Origin: Planctomycetota bacterium
GTDB lineage: Bacteria > Planctomycetota > Phycisphaerae > UBA1845
Length of the DNA stretch: 64,000 nt
Direction: 5' to 3'
Assembly: GCA_016200265.1 (NCBI GenBank)
Contig: JACQFE010000045.1
Coordinates: 1 to 64,000 of the forward strand
The first letter of the stretch is position 1. Each line of letters begins with the position of its first letter. Positions 9,935 through 18,814 of this stretch are shown in pieces. A program made the position numbers and the translations under genes. Below the pieces are notes generated by a model. That model did no database searches and was not told the DNA's origin. It worked only from the letters and a program-made list of their open reading frames with translations.

Positions 9935-11383
9935 TCAGTTCGCCTTGTAGCGTGCGTTGAATTCCTCCGCGGCCTTCTTGCGACGTTCCGCCTCCGCCGG
10001 GTCCATCTTGTTTTCATACCAGCGATGATTCTCCGAATCGAGCACGAACTGAAGCTTCTCCTCGAGTTTCGTCGCCGCACCAATCTTGGTTGGATCTTTG
10101 CTTGCCTTCGATTCCTCGACGAGTCGCTGGAGTTCGGGGATGAACTCCGCGTAGAATTTCTTCGCCACCTCGTACATTCCATGCCAATGAGTGTAGTCCG
10201 GCCCCATCATGGAGACGCCGTGACGGGCCCGTCGGCCCTCATGATGCCACAATTCGTACCAAGTGAAGTCCAGCTTATTGCTGAATTCGGCGGGTCGGAG
10301 CAATGGCTTGGCGAGTGTCATGAGTTCCAACCCCGGCTTGGCAAATTTCTCGTGATAGAGATCAAGCAGCGCATCGTACTGCGTGTAGAAGTTGTCGATC
10401 CATTGGTTGTTGTGGCAGCTTTGGCAGACGTTTTTCATGTTGTCGCGGCGTTTTTCCCATGAAACATTCTTCCCCGGCAGGCCCATCTGGCCATCGGAAA
10501 CTTCCGGGCGAATCGAAACGGCCGGTCGATTGTTCCAACTGATACGCATCCCAACGTCATGCGTCACGGGCTGATCCTTTGTGGCGCTCATGTGGCACGT
10601 AGCACAGGTAGGGGCTAGAAAATAATCCTCACCGACGACCCACTTCGGCCGAGCCATGTTCAGCTTTTCCTTGTTGGCCAGAAAAGCGATTCCGTGCTTC
10701 GATTCGTAGTAAATTTCCTTCTGGGGATGGTCCGGTCCCATGTGGCACTTCCCGCAGTTATCAGGATTTCTGGCCTGTTCAGTCGAAAACTGATGCCGCA
10801 TGTGACACGCCGTACACGATCCTTCCGAGCCGTCGGGGTTGATGCGCCCGATGCCAGTGTTGGGCCAGGTCGCGGGATCGAGCTTACCCTCGTCAAGAAC
10901 CTTGATCACCGACCCATGACATTGCCAACAGCCACTGACCGCCGAGGCGCTGTTACCGTGAGGAAAGCCTTCGGTCTTGAAGCCGCTATTCCCTTCCACA
11001 ACCTCTGCGAGCCGATTGTCCAACGAGCCCAGAATTCTTGCCGCCTTGGAATGGTGCGATCCGGAGAATTCGGCGACCTCGTGAGAATGGCACTGACCGC
11101 AGTCTTTGGGCGATACGATCGTGGCGATCCATTGCCCAAAATGCTCAAAAGCATCGGGTTCGCCTTTGATCGCCTTGTGGCATTCATAACATCCTACATT
11201 GGCACGGAAGTGGCGGCTTTCGCCCCACTGCTGATAAATGCCGGGGTCTGATGCCTGATGACACTTTAGGCATTCCTTCGTGGCATCGGAAATCGCCGGC
11301 AACAACAACGACTCTGCGAAAAGTGGACCCACTACAAGAAAGCTGAAAATCCACCCACCAAGAATCGGCACGCGCAATTGCAT
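9935..11383 (-). CDS. Octaheme c-type cytochrome, hydroxylamine oxidoreductase (HAO)-like
   Basis: A signal peptide (about residues 1-23) is followed by eight CXXCH sites in order: CLKCH, CYECH, CGQCH, CWQCH, CTACH, CGKCH, CATCH, CQSCH. Number, spacing and length (~482 aa) fit the octaheme HAO family. So does the helical C-terminal region with WHHEGRRARHG and GPDYTHWHGMYE. It acts in the periplasm. Family members oxidise hydroxylamine or hydrazine, or reduce nitrite; whether the cross-linking tyrosine of the oxidative type is present needs an alignment. ATG at 11383 is chosen because GAGGAG precedes it and the signal peptide starts there. It closes the respiratory gene run that begins with the Rrf2 regulator. 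Confidence 0.9.
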   Translation of the reverse strand: MQLRVPILGGWIFSFLVVGPLFAESLLLPAISDATKECLKCHQASDPGIYQQWGESRHFRANVGCYECHKAIKGEPDAFEHFGQWIATIVSPKDCGQCHSHEVAEFSGSHHSKAARILGSLDNRLAEVVEGNSGFKTEGFPHGNSASAVSGCWQCHGSVIKVLDEGKLDPATWPNTGIGRINPDGSEGSCTACHMRHQFSTEQARNPDNCGKCHMGPDHPQKEIYYESKHGIAFLANKEKLNMARPKWVVGEDYFLAPTCATCHMSATKDQPVTHDVGMRISWNNRPAVSIRPEVSDGQMGLPGKNVSWEKRRDNMKNVCQSCHNNQWIDNFYTQYDALLDLYHEKFAKPGLELMTLAKPLLRPAEFSNKLDFTWYELWHHEGRRARHGVSMMGPDYTHWHGMYEVAKKFYAEFIPELQRLVEESKASKDPTKIGAATKLEEKLQFVLDSENHRWYENKMDPAEAERRKKAAEEFNARYKAN

Positions 11384-11623
11384 ACTCCTCAATCTCCTTA
11401 AATCGTTCGTCAGGTTGGACAGAACAATCATTGCGTCCATCGAAATTCTTCCATTGCCCAGGACACACGTACGGCGCCAGGTTTTCTCCGACGGCTCCGT
11501 CGTTGGTTATCTCCTCGGTAATGACGTCGCTTCGATACGACTGGGAACCAGTTGCGACGCTCCCTCCCTTATTCCCCACCTACGCCGGAGCATTCATCGC
11601 CGTGATCGGCGCCGATGGGCCGC

Positions 11624-11809
11624 CTACTGCGGCTTCGGGAACAAAGTTGCGATCGGTTGGGCCAATGCTGCGGCAATGACGGCCTGCACGGCCGCGCTGA
11701 CGCCCTTTGCAACGCCGTCCGCCCATCCGGCGGATTCATTGCATCCGGTCGAGGCGGTCAGAACCACCAGGGTCAACAACGCACAAGCGGTTCTTTTCAT
11801 TGATTTCAT
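11624..11809 (-). CDS. Small predicted lipoprotein
   Basis: This 61-residue protein has a basic start (MKSMKRTA), a hydrophobic stretch and a lipobox-like site ASTGC at about residues 19-23. An Ala/Val-rich, glycine-containing segment (VAKGVSAAVQAVIAAALAQ) follows and could be a second membrane-active helix. AAAGGAT lies 7 bp before the ATG. It sits between the porin and the octaheme cytochrome on the same strand. I do not recognise the family. The good ribosome site and signal sequence support a real gene. Confidence 0.65.
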   Translation of the reverse strand: MKSMKRTACALLTLVVLTASTGCNESAGWADGVAKGVSAAVQAVIAAALAQPIATLFPKPQ

Positions 11810-11878
11810 TTTGCAATCCTTTCTTTCGATTTCTCTGATTCACGAATCCATACGCCACGCAGCGTGCCCCATCGACCG

Positions 11879-13441
11879 CTACTTATAGAGCGAAACGACC
11901 GTTTGAACGAAGAAGTAATCACTGTCATCCGCCCGACCCGTCTTGTCCACGAAGTTGCCTTGCATAAAGTGATAATACCCCGCCGTCAGTTCCATGCGAG
12001 GGTCGATCTGCCAGCGGACTCGGCATTCCAGTTCCTGACCAATGAAGTTGCCGGCTCGTCCGGTTGGATCCTGGCGATTCACCGCGACCCAGCCATCGCG
12101 ATTGTGGTCCAGCCAGTAGCCTCCGTAGGCCGCGTTGAGACGTACAGATTTCAGCGGCTGGAACTCAAAGCGGAGTTTCGGGGCAATGATATTCTGCCAG
12201 GTAAATATTCCTTCGGAGGACATCGCATCGAATGTGCCGTACAATTTGTCAAAGCGCCCAGAAGTTCGGTCGTTGGGGTTATTGTCGCCAGTGGCGTAGG
12301 CAGCACACATACTTACCCTCGGTTTCCAGGGATGGTCGAACAGATAGCCGACATCCGTGCGCGCGGCGAAAGCTCGTTGGTTATTTCTTCCGTCATCGCC
12401 GAACTGGAAGGCCACGTCTGCATCATAATCCCATCCGGACTTGCCGAAGGCGTTGTACGCGCGAAGTCCGACGGTGTGGATCGTCCGGTCGGGAGTTGTG
12501 TAGCCCTTGCGATCTTCGTCACGGACAAAGTAGTACGGCTCTAAAGTGACCCATTTCGACCAACCGCGCCAATCGCCGGTAATGCCGTACATCCATGTCT
12601 GTTCGTCCGGCCGATCCCACTGATGAACCCGCCGCTCGTCCACTTCGGCGGCGAAGACATCGACCTGCCAGAGCGAATTCAGGTCGCCCAAAGTCAAACG
12701 AGCACCATCCCACGAAAACACCGTGTTTCCGAACGTGTTCCGGGCCATTAGCCAGCGGTCGACCAGGTCCAACGTCATGCGCCCGACGCGAAGCCGGATC
12801 GGTTCTCCCTTGCCAAGGGCATCTTTGAAATATAGCTCACCATAGGCCTGGATGATTTCGTTTTCGTCCACATCGGATGTCGTGTCCGGAAACATGGAAT
12901 TGAACATTCGTGAATCCTGGAACTCGATGGCCGCACGGAACGGGTCCACAATATCGGTGATGCCCAGAAATATCCGATTGCGCATCAAGAACGGCTCGTC
13001 GTGAACGAACGGCGACCTGAGTGGCTGCAATGGCGCTTTGCGATAGTCGTCGTCGCGATATTCGAACCGCGTGCGCTGCTCGATGCCGAATTGCAACCAT
13101 TTCATGTTTTCCAAGCCGAGGCCCAAATGATCGATGGTCTTCACGTATGGCGGAGGGTCAGGCTCGGGCTTCGAGCCGTACGATCTGGGCGAGACATAAT
13201 AGTCCCTGGGCTTGATTGCTTCTTCCTGAGGTTTTGATTGACCCGGCTTTGATTCCGCAGGATTTGCATCTCCGGAGGGTGTCGTCTTGTCGTCTTGTTC
13301 CGGGACTTGAGGGGACTCTTCCGCAGCCTTCGCAGGTTGCCCGCCCGACGGTTCCGCAGGCTCGCTCGGCGGCTGTGCGATCAAGTTTCCCGCCAACGAA
13401 AGCACCGCAGCGAGAAAAACGCATTTCTCGGTGATCCGCAT
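11879..13441 (-). CDS. Outer-membrane beta-barrel porin, alginate-export family
   Basis: A signal peptide (MRITEKCVFLAAVLSL) is followed by a ~75-residue linker rich in Pro, Glu, Gln and Ser. The rest is a ~400-residue barrel with alternating aromatic/polar strands. Typical family features include LRVGRMTLDLVDRWLMARN, TFGNTVFSWDGARL and the closing strand YYHFMQGNFV. The protein ends VVSLYK, close to a C-terminal barrel signature. Such porins are often found with respiratory nitrogen or sulfur enzymes, where they probably let ions cross the outer membrane. Here it sits between cofactor genes and the octaheme cytochrome, so nitrite or nitrate entry is a reasonable inference. Confidence 0.82.
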   Translation of the reverse strand: MRITEKCVFLAAVLSLAGNLIAQPPSEPAEPSGGQPAKAAEESPQVPEQDDKTTPSGDANPAESKPGQSKPQEEAIKPRDYYVSPRSYGSKPEPDPPPYVKTIDHLGLGLENMKWLQFGIEQRTRFEYRDDDYRKAPLQPLRSPFVHDEPFLMRNRIFLGITDIVDPFRAAIEFQDSRMFNSMFPDTTSDVDENEIIQAYGELYFKDALGKGEPIRLRVGRMTLDLVDRWLMARNTFGNTVFSWDGARLTLGDLNSLWQVDVFAAEVDERRVHQWDRPDEQTWMYGITGDWRGWSKWVTLEPYYFVRDEDRKGYTTPDRTIHTVGLRAYNAFGKSGWDYDADVAFQFGDDGRNNQRAFAARTDVGYLFDHPWKPRVSMCAAYATGDNNPNDRTSGRFDKLYGTFDAMSSEGIFTWQNIIAPKLRFEFQPLKSVRLNAAYGGYWLDHNRDGWVAVNRQDPTGRAGNFIGQELECRVRWQIDPRMELTAGYYHFMQGNFVDKTGRADDSDYFFVQTVVSLYK

Positions 13442-13455
13442 GTGAAGGTTTGCTC

Positions 13456-13830
13456 CTAACTGCGCTTCGACATGCGCTTAACCATACTATGACTCCTCGA
13501 TGCCTCGACCGCATCCAAAGTCCATCTCCACGCCGCCACAGTCCGCGGAAAACCGCACGTGTTTACGGTCAGGAGAATCGCCTGCTCAATCTCTGCAAGC
13601 GAGGCGCCTGCTTGAAGGGCGCGGCGGGCATGGCTTTTCGTGGCCGTCTCCAATCCCGCACCGATCGAAATGCCCAGCTTGATCAACGCACACGTCTTGC
13701 GATCAAGAGGTCCGAGGCCGTCGATGGAGCGGGCGATTTCTTCATGGGCTGTCGCAATATCCGGGAACTTCTTGGTGAACTGCTGGAAGGTTCTGGGCAG
13801 GTTGTCTCCTGATTTTTGTCGCTTGGGCAT
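13456..13830 (-). CDS. Carboxymuconolactone decarboxylase-like (AhpD fold) protein lacking the CXXC pair
   Basis: The 124-residue all-helical protein matches the CMD/AhpD family in its core (LGPLDRKTCALIKLGISI, then HARRALQAGASLAEIEQAILLTV). In peroxidase-type members the active site is E-x-x-C-x-x-C-x-x-H; here the same place reads ETATKSH, so both redox cysteines are absent. It is therefore unlikely to be a disulfide reductase. ATG at 13830 is chosen because AGGAGAGAG precedes it; a TTG sits one codon upstream. The stop is 14 bp before the porin start, suggesting co-transcription. The function is unknown. Confidence 0.82.
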   Translation of the reverse strand: MPKRQKSGDNLPRTFQQFTKKFPDIATAHEEIARSIDGLGPLDRKTCALIKLGISIGAGLETATKSHARRALQAGASLAEIEQAILLTVNTCGFPRTVAAWRWTLDAVEASRSHSMVKRMSKRS

Positions 13831-13939
13831 CAAACTCTCTCCTCTTACACGCAGAAACTAACAGCCGCGGTTCCTGTAATGCGGCGCACTTACTCATCAA
13901 ATCACGTGGACTCCGAGTCTGTTTTTTCTTCGAATTCAT

Positions 13940-14578
13940 TCATGGAGGCGAGCTCCGTGTCGCGGAGCAAAAGTCGAATTCTCCTGCTGCTTTCGATTGC
14001 ATCCCTGGCAGACGCGCGAACTCGTGTGGAGTGTTGACATTCGTCAGTTTTTGAACCTCACTCTCTGTGGCGACCAATCGTCGGCAGCGGAACAAGTGCA
14101 GTAAGCTCTGAAGTCTGGCGTCTCCGCGCGATAGCGCAGCCCGCACAACAGAAAAAACCCTAGGGTGATACATCGCACAGCACGCGTGGATTTCGTCGCC
14201 GCGGTCGGCTCTTTCAAACGCCACTACATCGAAACTTCCGTCGAGATTTTCGCGTAGTCGTTCCAGCAATTCGGCGTCAACGAGGGGCATATCGCACGCG
14301 AGAAGCAGCGACCAGCGTGTTGAGGCGTATTCCAAGAGCGAGCACAAGCCGCCCATTGGCCCAACTGTCTCAGTCGCATCCGCAAGTTGGGTAATACCAT
14401 CCAGCGAAGCAATACCTAGATTGCAATTACCTAAGAGAACCACATCCGCGGCGATCTCTGCCGCCACTTCAACCGCTCGCTCCACAAGCGTGCGACCTTG
14501 AAAGCGCAGAAGCGCCTTACAGGTTCCCATTCGCCGGCTTTGGCCGCCAATCAGAACGCCCGCGACAAGATCCCTCAT
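13940..14578 (-). CDS. mobA: Molybdenum cofactor guanylyltransferase
   Basis: MobA couples GMP from GTP to molybdopterin to make the bis-MGD cofactor used by DMSO-reductase-family enzymes such as the catalytic subunit in this cluster. The N-terminal nucleotide-binding signature GVLIGGQSRRMGTCKALL and the metal-binding segment LLLACDMPLVD are clear, and ~212 aa is close to the usual length. The canonical Lys of the signature is shifted (GTCKALL rather than G.DKALL). ATG at 14578 gives the normal MobA N-terminus; an alternative ATG lies 9 codons upstream. The placement with the respiratory genes makes a dedicated cofactor supply likely. Confidence 0.88.
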   Translation of the reverse strand: MRDLVAGVLIGGQSRRMGTCKALLRFQGRTLVERAVEVAAEIAADVVLLGNCNLGIASLDGITQLADATETVGPMGGLCSLLEYASTRWSLLLACDMPLVDAELLERLRENLDGSFDVVAFERADRGDEIHACCAMYHPRVFSVVRAALSRGDARLQSLLHLFRCRRLVATESEVQKLTNVNTPHEFARLPGMQSKAAGEFDFCSATRSSPP

Positions 14579-14618
14579 CGTACGGCACACTATACGGTTC
14601 CGCATTCCCTGTCACGCC

Positions 14619-15071
14619 TCAAAGACGGGTGCGTTCGACACTGATTCCCTGTCCCACTCGCACGTTTCCGGGCACGATGACTCGCGCCAAAAAGCCGCAT
14701 CGTCCGACGACCGCATCCTTCAGCTTGGGGTCGATCTGATCCAACACGTAGCAGGGCTTTCGCACCCGGGTCAACTCGAGATGTGGCCCATCCGCGACCA
14801 AAAGGCGATCACCGGGCAAAAGGTGCTGAACATCCAATCCGCGTACGGTCAGGTTCTCGCCCATGAGGCCCGGAGAAAGCGTAAATCCATCCTTCCCGAT
14901 CTCGTCAAGCAATTCAACATCCTGGATGGTCACGGCGCGATCGATGCGACGGTGTTTCTCGTGTTCATGGAAGTCACCGTCCACGCCGTCGATGCCTACA
15001 TGCGCGGACATCACAGAATGTTTTGGAATTCCGCCCTTCGAGATATTTACGGCGACGATTGTCGCATCCAT
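14619..15071 (-). CDS. MOSC domain protein
   Basis: At ~150 aa this is a stand-alone MOSC domain, the fold of the C-terminus of molybdenum cofactor sulfurases. Diagnostic parts are AVNISKGGIPK at the N-terminus, PGLMGENLTVRGLD in the middle and the conserved Cys in RKPCYVLDQID. MOSC proteins bind or modify the molybdenum centre, or act on N-hydroxylated substrates. The stop is 13 bp from the longest possible mobA start, supporting a cofactor-maturation operon. An in-frame ATG 4 codons upstream (15083) is an alternative start. Confidence 0.85.
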   Translation of the reverse strand: MDATIVAVNISKGGIPKHSVMSAHVGIDGVDGDFHEHEKHRRIDRAVTIQDVELLDEIGKDGFTLSPGLMGENLTVRGLDVQHLLPGDRLLVADGPHLELTRVRKPCYVLDQIDPKLKDAVVGRCGFLARVIVPGNVRVGQGISVERTRL

Positions 15072-15187
15072 AGTCAATTCCATTCTCGCTGTGCGTCGCG
15101 ATCGACTCCGATTACATGTCTCCGATCATGCAGTTCGCATTTTTTGGCAACGTCTATTGTTACTTGGATACTTGCCTTCAGCGCCAT

Positions 15188-17032
15188 TTATCGCATTGCG
15201 AACACGCTTTGGAAGCCAGCGAAGTCTGATAAGTCAACACTTCCGTTCCCCATGAAATCCATACAATTGCATCCATGCGGCGTGGCAGCGGATGGACCAC
15301 GCATACATTGGGTTAACTGCTCAAAGTCGAGCAAATCCACTTCCGTGTTGTAATCCGCGTCACCGCGCATGAACGGAACCAAGACGATCTCATTGGAAGT
15401 GATCTTGATTGGCGCACCTTTTCCTGTGTCCAACCAAAGCTGATACAAGGTCTCACCCCAGTGATCCGTGTGGTTCGCGCTGTGCAAGGCCTCGATGTAG
15501 TGTTTCGTTGCGGTTTGGTAGTACAACGTCACGTCTACTCTCGTCGTGCCGTCCGGAACCCAGAATTCAGTGTCGTCCCAGAACTGTCCGTCAGCGTACT
15601 GGATTCCCACGGCGGGCGCGCCGGCGTCAGCGTACAAACTATTGTCAAAACCCCGCGGAGGAATGCGCGTGTCCTTTTCAATGACATCCGCCAGCGCCAT
15701 GTGCGTGGTCACACCTGCGGCGAATCCCGTGACGGAGGAGGCGTATTCACTCAAGCCGACGTGCATTTCGTAGACCGTCGTCGAGGCCTCGTCCAGTTCG
15801 GCCGTGGTCGGATCGTAGTGTCCGTATTCGCGAAGCAACGTGTTCTGAGCGTCGAAGCACTGAACATTGACCCAAACGCGGCGGCCTTCGATATGCCCGG
15901 TGGGCAATTTGTGCCCTGATTCGTTGATCACGCGGGCGCGGACGGAACCGCACATCTGTTCGAGCTCCAGTGACGCAGCTCGCTTTACCATGGATACTGC
16001 CCGTGCCTGTCCTTCGGCCAGCGATGCCTGATCCACTTCCGTGTCGTTTGCGTAATAGAGTCCAATGATCTTCAATACCCATGCCGAGGCGCCGGCGAAG
16101 TCATGTTTCGCCAAGTCGCTTCGCACGGGCCCAAAGAAACATCCCTGTGCAGTCGTCCTAGGCATGTGGCAATCCTGACAAGTGCTGACGACGCCGGCCC
16201 CGTCGCCGCCAAATCGCCCGCCCATGTCCACGCCACCGCTGGCGAATGCACTCAGCTTCCATTCCGTGTACGTGCGTTCCAATGGGAATTGGTTCGCGAG
16301 ATTCTCCGTCGGTGTGGCTTCGTTGATATTGTTGTATCGATAAGTGCCGTCGAGTTGCCGTGTCACGGCCACATTGCCGACATCATGACATGTTCCGCAC
16401 AAATCTCCTCGAAGTTGGAAATCCGACTGGGCAAAGGCATGAGGTGTTTGGGCGTCAGCGTAGGGTCCGCGGCGCAGGCCGGTCGGGTCGAGTACGAACA
16501 TCGAGTTCCCGTAATATGCGGGGACTTCCGAGAGGGCGTTCAAGATCGCTTCGTCCTGCGGTGGACTCACACCGGTCCGGTACACCGGATCCACCATGCT
16601 GTGACAAAGGTGGCAGTTCACACCATCGCGGTCTCTCGAGTCGAGCGTAGAGCCATTCACGTTATACGCGTGTTCGGTAACGAAGGACATGGGAACATGG
16701 CAGCGCATGCAGAAATAGCCGGCGGTGCCAGTGTCCTGATTGGCCGTGGTCATCTGGGCGTAAAATAGCGGATCCCGTCCGGCTTGCCCCATGAGGCTGC
16801 CGCGCCAGGTGTTGTATGGCTCATTGGGCGGATCAAAGTCACCGTGACAGGCCGCGCAATTGTCCGATGTCTTGATAACGGTAGCCGCTACATCTCCCAC
16901 TTGCGTGCCGGGCAAATGAAAATCCTCCAACGTTAGCGGTACCGTCTGGGCAGACAACCGATCAGCTGCCAGGCACAAACACACCATTAGCACGCCATCA
17001 ACCAACGCATGTTTCTGATTTCTCCGAAGCAT
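15188..17032 (-). CDS. Pentaheme c-type cytochrome with C-terminal dockerin-like tail
   Basis: A signal peptide starts at ATG 17032, after GGGGGGAGA. Five CXXCH sites follow (CAACH, CMRCH, CHLCH, CGTCH, CQDCH), all in the first ~330 residues. The central region has the GHKLPTGHIEGRRVWV motif seen in other multiheme proteins, followed by a beta-rich domain. The last ~60 residues hold two dockerin-like calcium-binding half-repeats (GDADYNTEVDLLDFEQL and MGNGSVDLSDFAGF). The longest frame would add 63 codons upstream, but these overlap the previous gene and look non-coding. It overlaps that gene by 35 bp. A multiheme protein with a dockerin tail is unusual and suggests anchoring outside the membrane. 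Confidence 0.87.
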   Translation of the reverse strand: MLRRNQKHALVDGVLMVCLCLAADRLSAQTVPLTLEDFHLPGTQVGDVAATVIKTSDNCAACHGDFDPPNEPYNTWRGSLMGQAGRDPLFYAQMTTANQDTGTAGYFCMRCHVPMSFVTEHAYNVNGSTLDSRDRDGVNCHLCHSMVDPVYRTGVSPPQDEAILNALSEVPAYYGNSMFVLDPTGLRRGPYADAQTPHAFAQSDFQLRGDLCGTCHDVGNVAVTRQLDGTYRYNNINEATPTENLANQFPLERTYTEWKLSAFASGGVDMGGRFGGDGAGVVSTCQDCHMPRTTAQGCFFGPVRSDLAKHDFAGASAWVLKIIGLYYANDTEVDQASLAEGQARAVSMVKRAASLELEQMCGSVRARVINESGHKLPTGHIEGRRVWVNVQCFDAQNTLLREYGHYDPTTAELDEASTTVYEMHVGLSEYASSVTGFAAGVTTHMALADVIEKDTRIPPRGFDNSLYADAGAPAVGIQYADGQFWDDTEFWVPDGTTRVDVTLYYQTATKHYIEALHSANHTDHWGETLYQLWLDTGKGAPIKITSNEIVLVPFMRGDADYNTEVDLLDFEQLTQCMRGPSAATPHGCNCMDFMGNGSVDLSDFAGFQSVFAMR

Positions 17033-17987
17033 CTTCTCCCCCCATTCGATCGCAATTGGGTACCCCTCGTGAGCGATCCACACGAAACGCATACGTCTCC
17101 GCACATTGGCGGCATGCCCCTTTTGCGGAACTCCAAGTTCCATGCTCCCCTTGGATGGATACAGCGCTCGCGCTTGACTCGGCGCCATCAAAGTCGAACC
17201 AATCGAATGTCGGAAAACCACACAGCGGGCACAAACCCCCGAGCCGTTGATTCGATGCGCCTTCCGTATCTTCGTTTTCGTGCAAGAGTGCTTCGGGGTG
17301 CAACGCCCAATTCAATAGATCTCCGTGCGTCAGCGCCTCGGCGTTCGTGATTCGATCGAACGCGACCGATGGCGGCGTCATTCCGCGGAGCATGAATGCC
17401 CGCCCGAATGCTCTTCGCAACTGAATAAGCTCGGCCTCATCCGCAACACCGCTTCGATTCAGACGACCAGCGATGGAAATTCGCCACAAAAGCATGTATC
17501 TCTCATGGCGCAGCGTCCGCTCCCAGGGCGACCCGTCGATCGCATCCGGCACATAGCCGAACGTTTCATCAAGCATGTCCGCGACGTGGCAAAGTTCCCG
17601 ACGCAGCCATGACAAAATCGACGTCGGATCCAGGACCGCTTCCGGACTCAATTGAACAAAAAGTGTGCGACGGGAGCGTTCATCTTCGCCCTTTGTCAAC
17701 AAATCCACGCGATGAGTCTTGCTCCGCTCCGCAGGGACGATCACGCATTGCTCAATCTTGGGTGATTCGGAAAACTCGCGAAGCACATTTTGCAGACTCC
17801 CGCCGAGTCCCCAGGCCATGAAACACTTGGCGTATGCCTCTCGAAATGATCTGTTACGCAATTCGCTGTCGCCGATCGCATAGAGCCGATCCACGCGTTC
17901 GTGCAGTTCACACTCCCGCAAAGAATCACGGCGCGCGGCAACACCCACGACTTGCTCAATCAACTCCTGATGGAAGACAAAACGCAC
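16998..17987 (-). CDS. Zinc-ribbon protein of unknown function, next to TorD-like chaperone
   Basis: The protein is 329 aa and mostly helical. Its C-terminal part has CPLCGF and, ~45 residues later, CRQC, enough for one zinc ribbon. The start is GTG at 17987, three bases after the chaperone's stop; the end overlaps the pentaheme cytochrome gene. The layout (helical body plus C-terminal CXXC pairs beside a molybdoenzyme) recalls FdhE-like maturation factors, but the sequence match is too weak to name it. Tight coupling with the chaperone suggests a role in assembling the molybdoenzyme; this is inference. Confidence 0.75.
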   Translation of the reverse strand: MRFVFHQELIEQVVGVAARRDSLRECELHERVDRLYAIGDSELRNRSFREAYAKCFMAWGLGGSLQNVLREFSESPKIEQCVIVPAERSKTHRVDLLTKGEDERSRRTLFVQLSPEAVLDPTSILSWLRRELCHVADMLDETFGYVPDAIDGSPWERTLRHERYMLLWRISIAGRLNRSGVADEAELIQLRRAFGRAFMLRGMTPPSVAFDRITNAEALTHGDLLNWALHPEALLHENEDTEGASNQRLGGLCPLCGFPTFDWFDFDGAESSASAVSIQGEHGTWSSAKGACRQCAETYAFRVDRSRGVPNCDRMGGEDASEKSETCVG

Positions 17988-17990
17988 GCT

Positions 17991-18797
17991 CTAATTTCCC
18001 TCCGAAACGGCGCCGCCAACCGTCAGCGGTACAAATTCCTCGCCCGGCGTGGACTCACACTGGATCTCGACATCGGACTTCGGATCGATAGCGCGAAGTT
18101 CGAGAAACTCCGGACCGGCGCTGATTTCAAATCGTCGGCACTCGGCCTCAATGGATGCCCTGGCAATTCGCGCCGCCAAGCCGTAGATGCTCGTTGCATC
18201 CGCCTTCGAGACTCGCTGGCAGAATGATGGCACCCAAACGGCCAGATGGTCGCGCAGGAAGGTCCGCTGCACATCGAAACAGGAGTCGCTAAGGGCGGAA
18301 TTCTCCGATTGGATTCCCAGCGCTTCTTTGGCGCAAAGCACGCTCATGAACTCGCATTCAATCGCGAGGTGATCCGGGCGTTCCTTGGCCGCTCCTCCCA
18401 ACATCAAACCGAAGGCGCCATAAAACCCGGCAATATCGGCCAGTTCGGAGGACTGTTGGATGATTTCACTGGGGCCATACTCCAGTTCATAGAGCGGGCA
18501 TAGACCGCGCACGGTGTGACCAAAAAGTGTTGCATACACCTCGTATAGACTGTGCGTCGCGGATTCACCCATCTTTCGCATATCCGAGACGACCGTCTTG
18601 ATTGCATCCAAAGCGGATCGTGCTTCTTGATCGAGTATTCGCCTGACGCCGAGTTCGTCCAGCCGTCGCAGCATTTCGGCGACGTCAGGCAGTGTAGCGT
18701 CATTCGGGTACCGCCAGATGCATGAGAGGAGTGCGTATATCCCCGCGCGAACCTCCGCCTCGGCGATTGTCCCAACCTTCTCAACAAGCGTGACCAT
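17991..18797 (-). CDS. TorD/DmsD-family molybdoenzyme chaperone
   Basis: It is all-helical with the family landmarks YEVYATLFGHTVRGLCPLYELEYG and SELADIAGFYGAFGL, then HLAIECEFMSVL. Such chaperones bind the Tat signal and apoprotein of DMSO-reductase-family enzymes until the cofactor is inserted. The client here is surely the Tat-exported catalytic subunit two genes upstream. ATG at 18797 follows AAAGGA with a 7-bp gap; a TTG at 18818 overlapping the NxrB stop is a less likely start. At ~268 aa it is somewhat longer than classical TorD, like DdhD and NarJ-type partners of type II enzymes. Confidence 0.88.
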   Translation of the reverse strand: MVTLVEKVGTIAEAEVRAGIYALLSCIWRYPNDATLPDVAEMLRRLDELGVRRILDQEARSALDAIKTVVSDMRKMGESATHSLYEVYATLFGHTVRGLCPLYELEYGPSEIIQQSSELADIAGFYGAFGLMLGGAAKERPDHLAIECEFMSVLCAKEALGIQSENSALSDSCFDVQRTFLRDHLAVWVPSFCQRVSKADATSIYGLAARIARASIEAECRRFEISAGPEFLELRAIDPKSDVEIQCESTPGEEFVPLTVGGAVSEGN

Positions 18798-18814
18798 AGA
18801 AGCGTCCTTTATCG

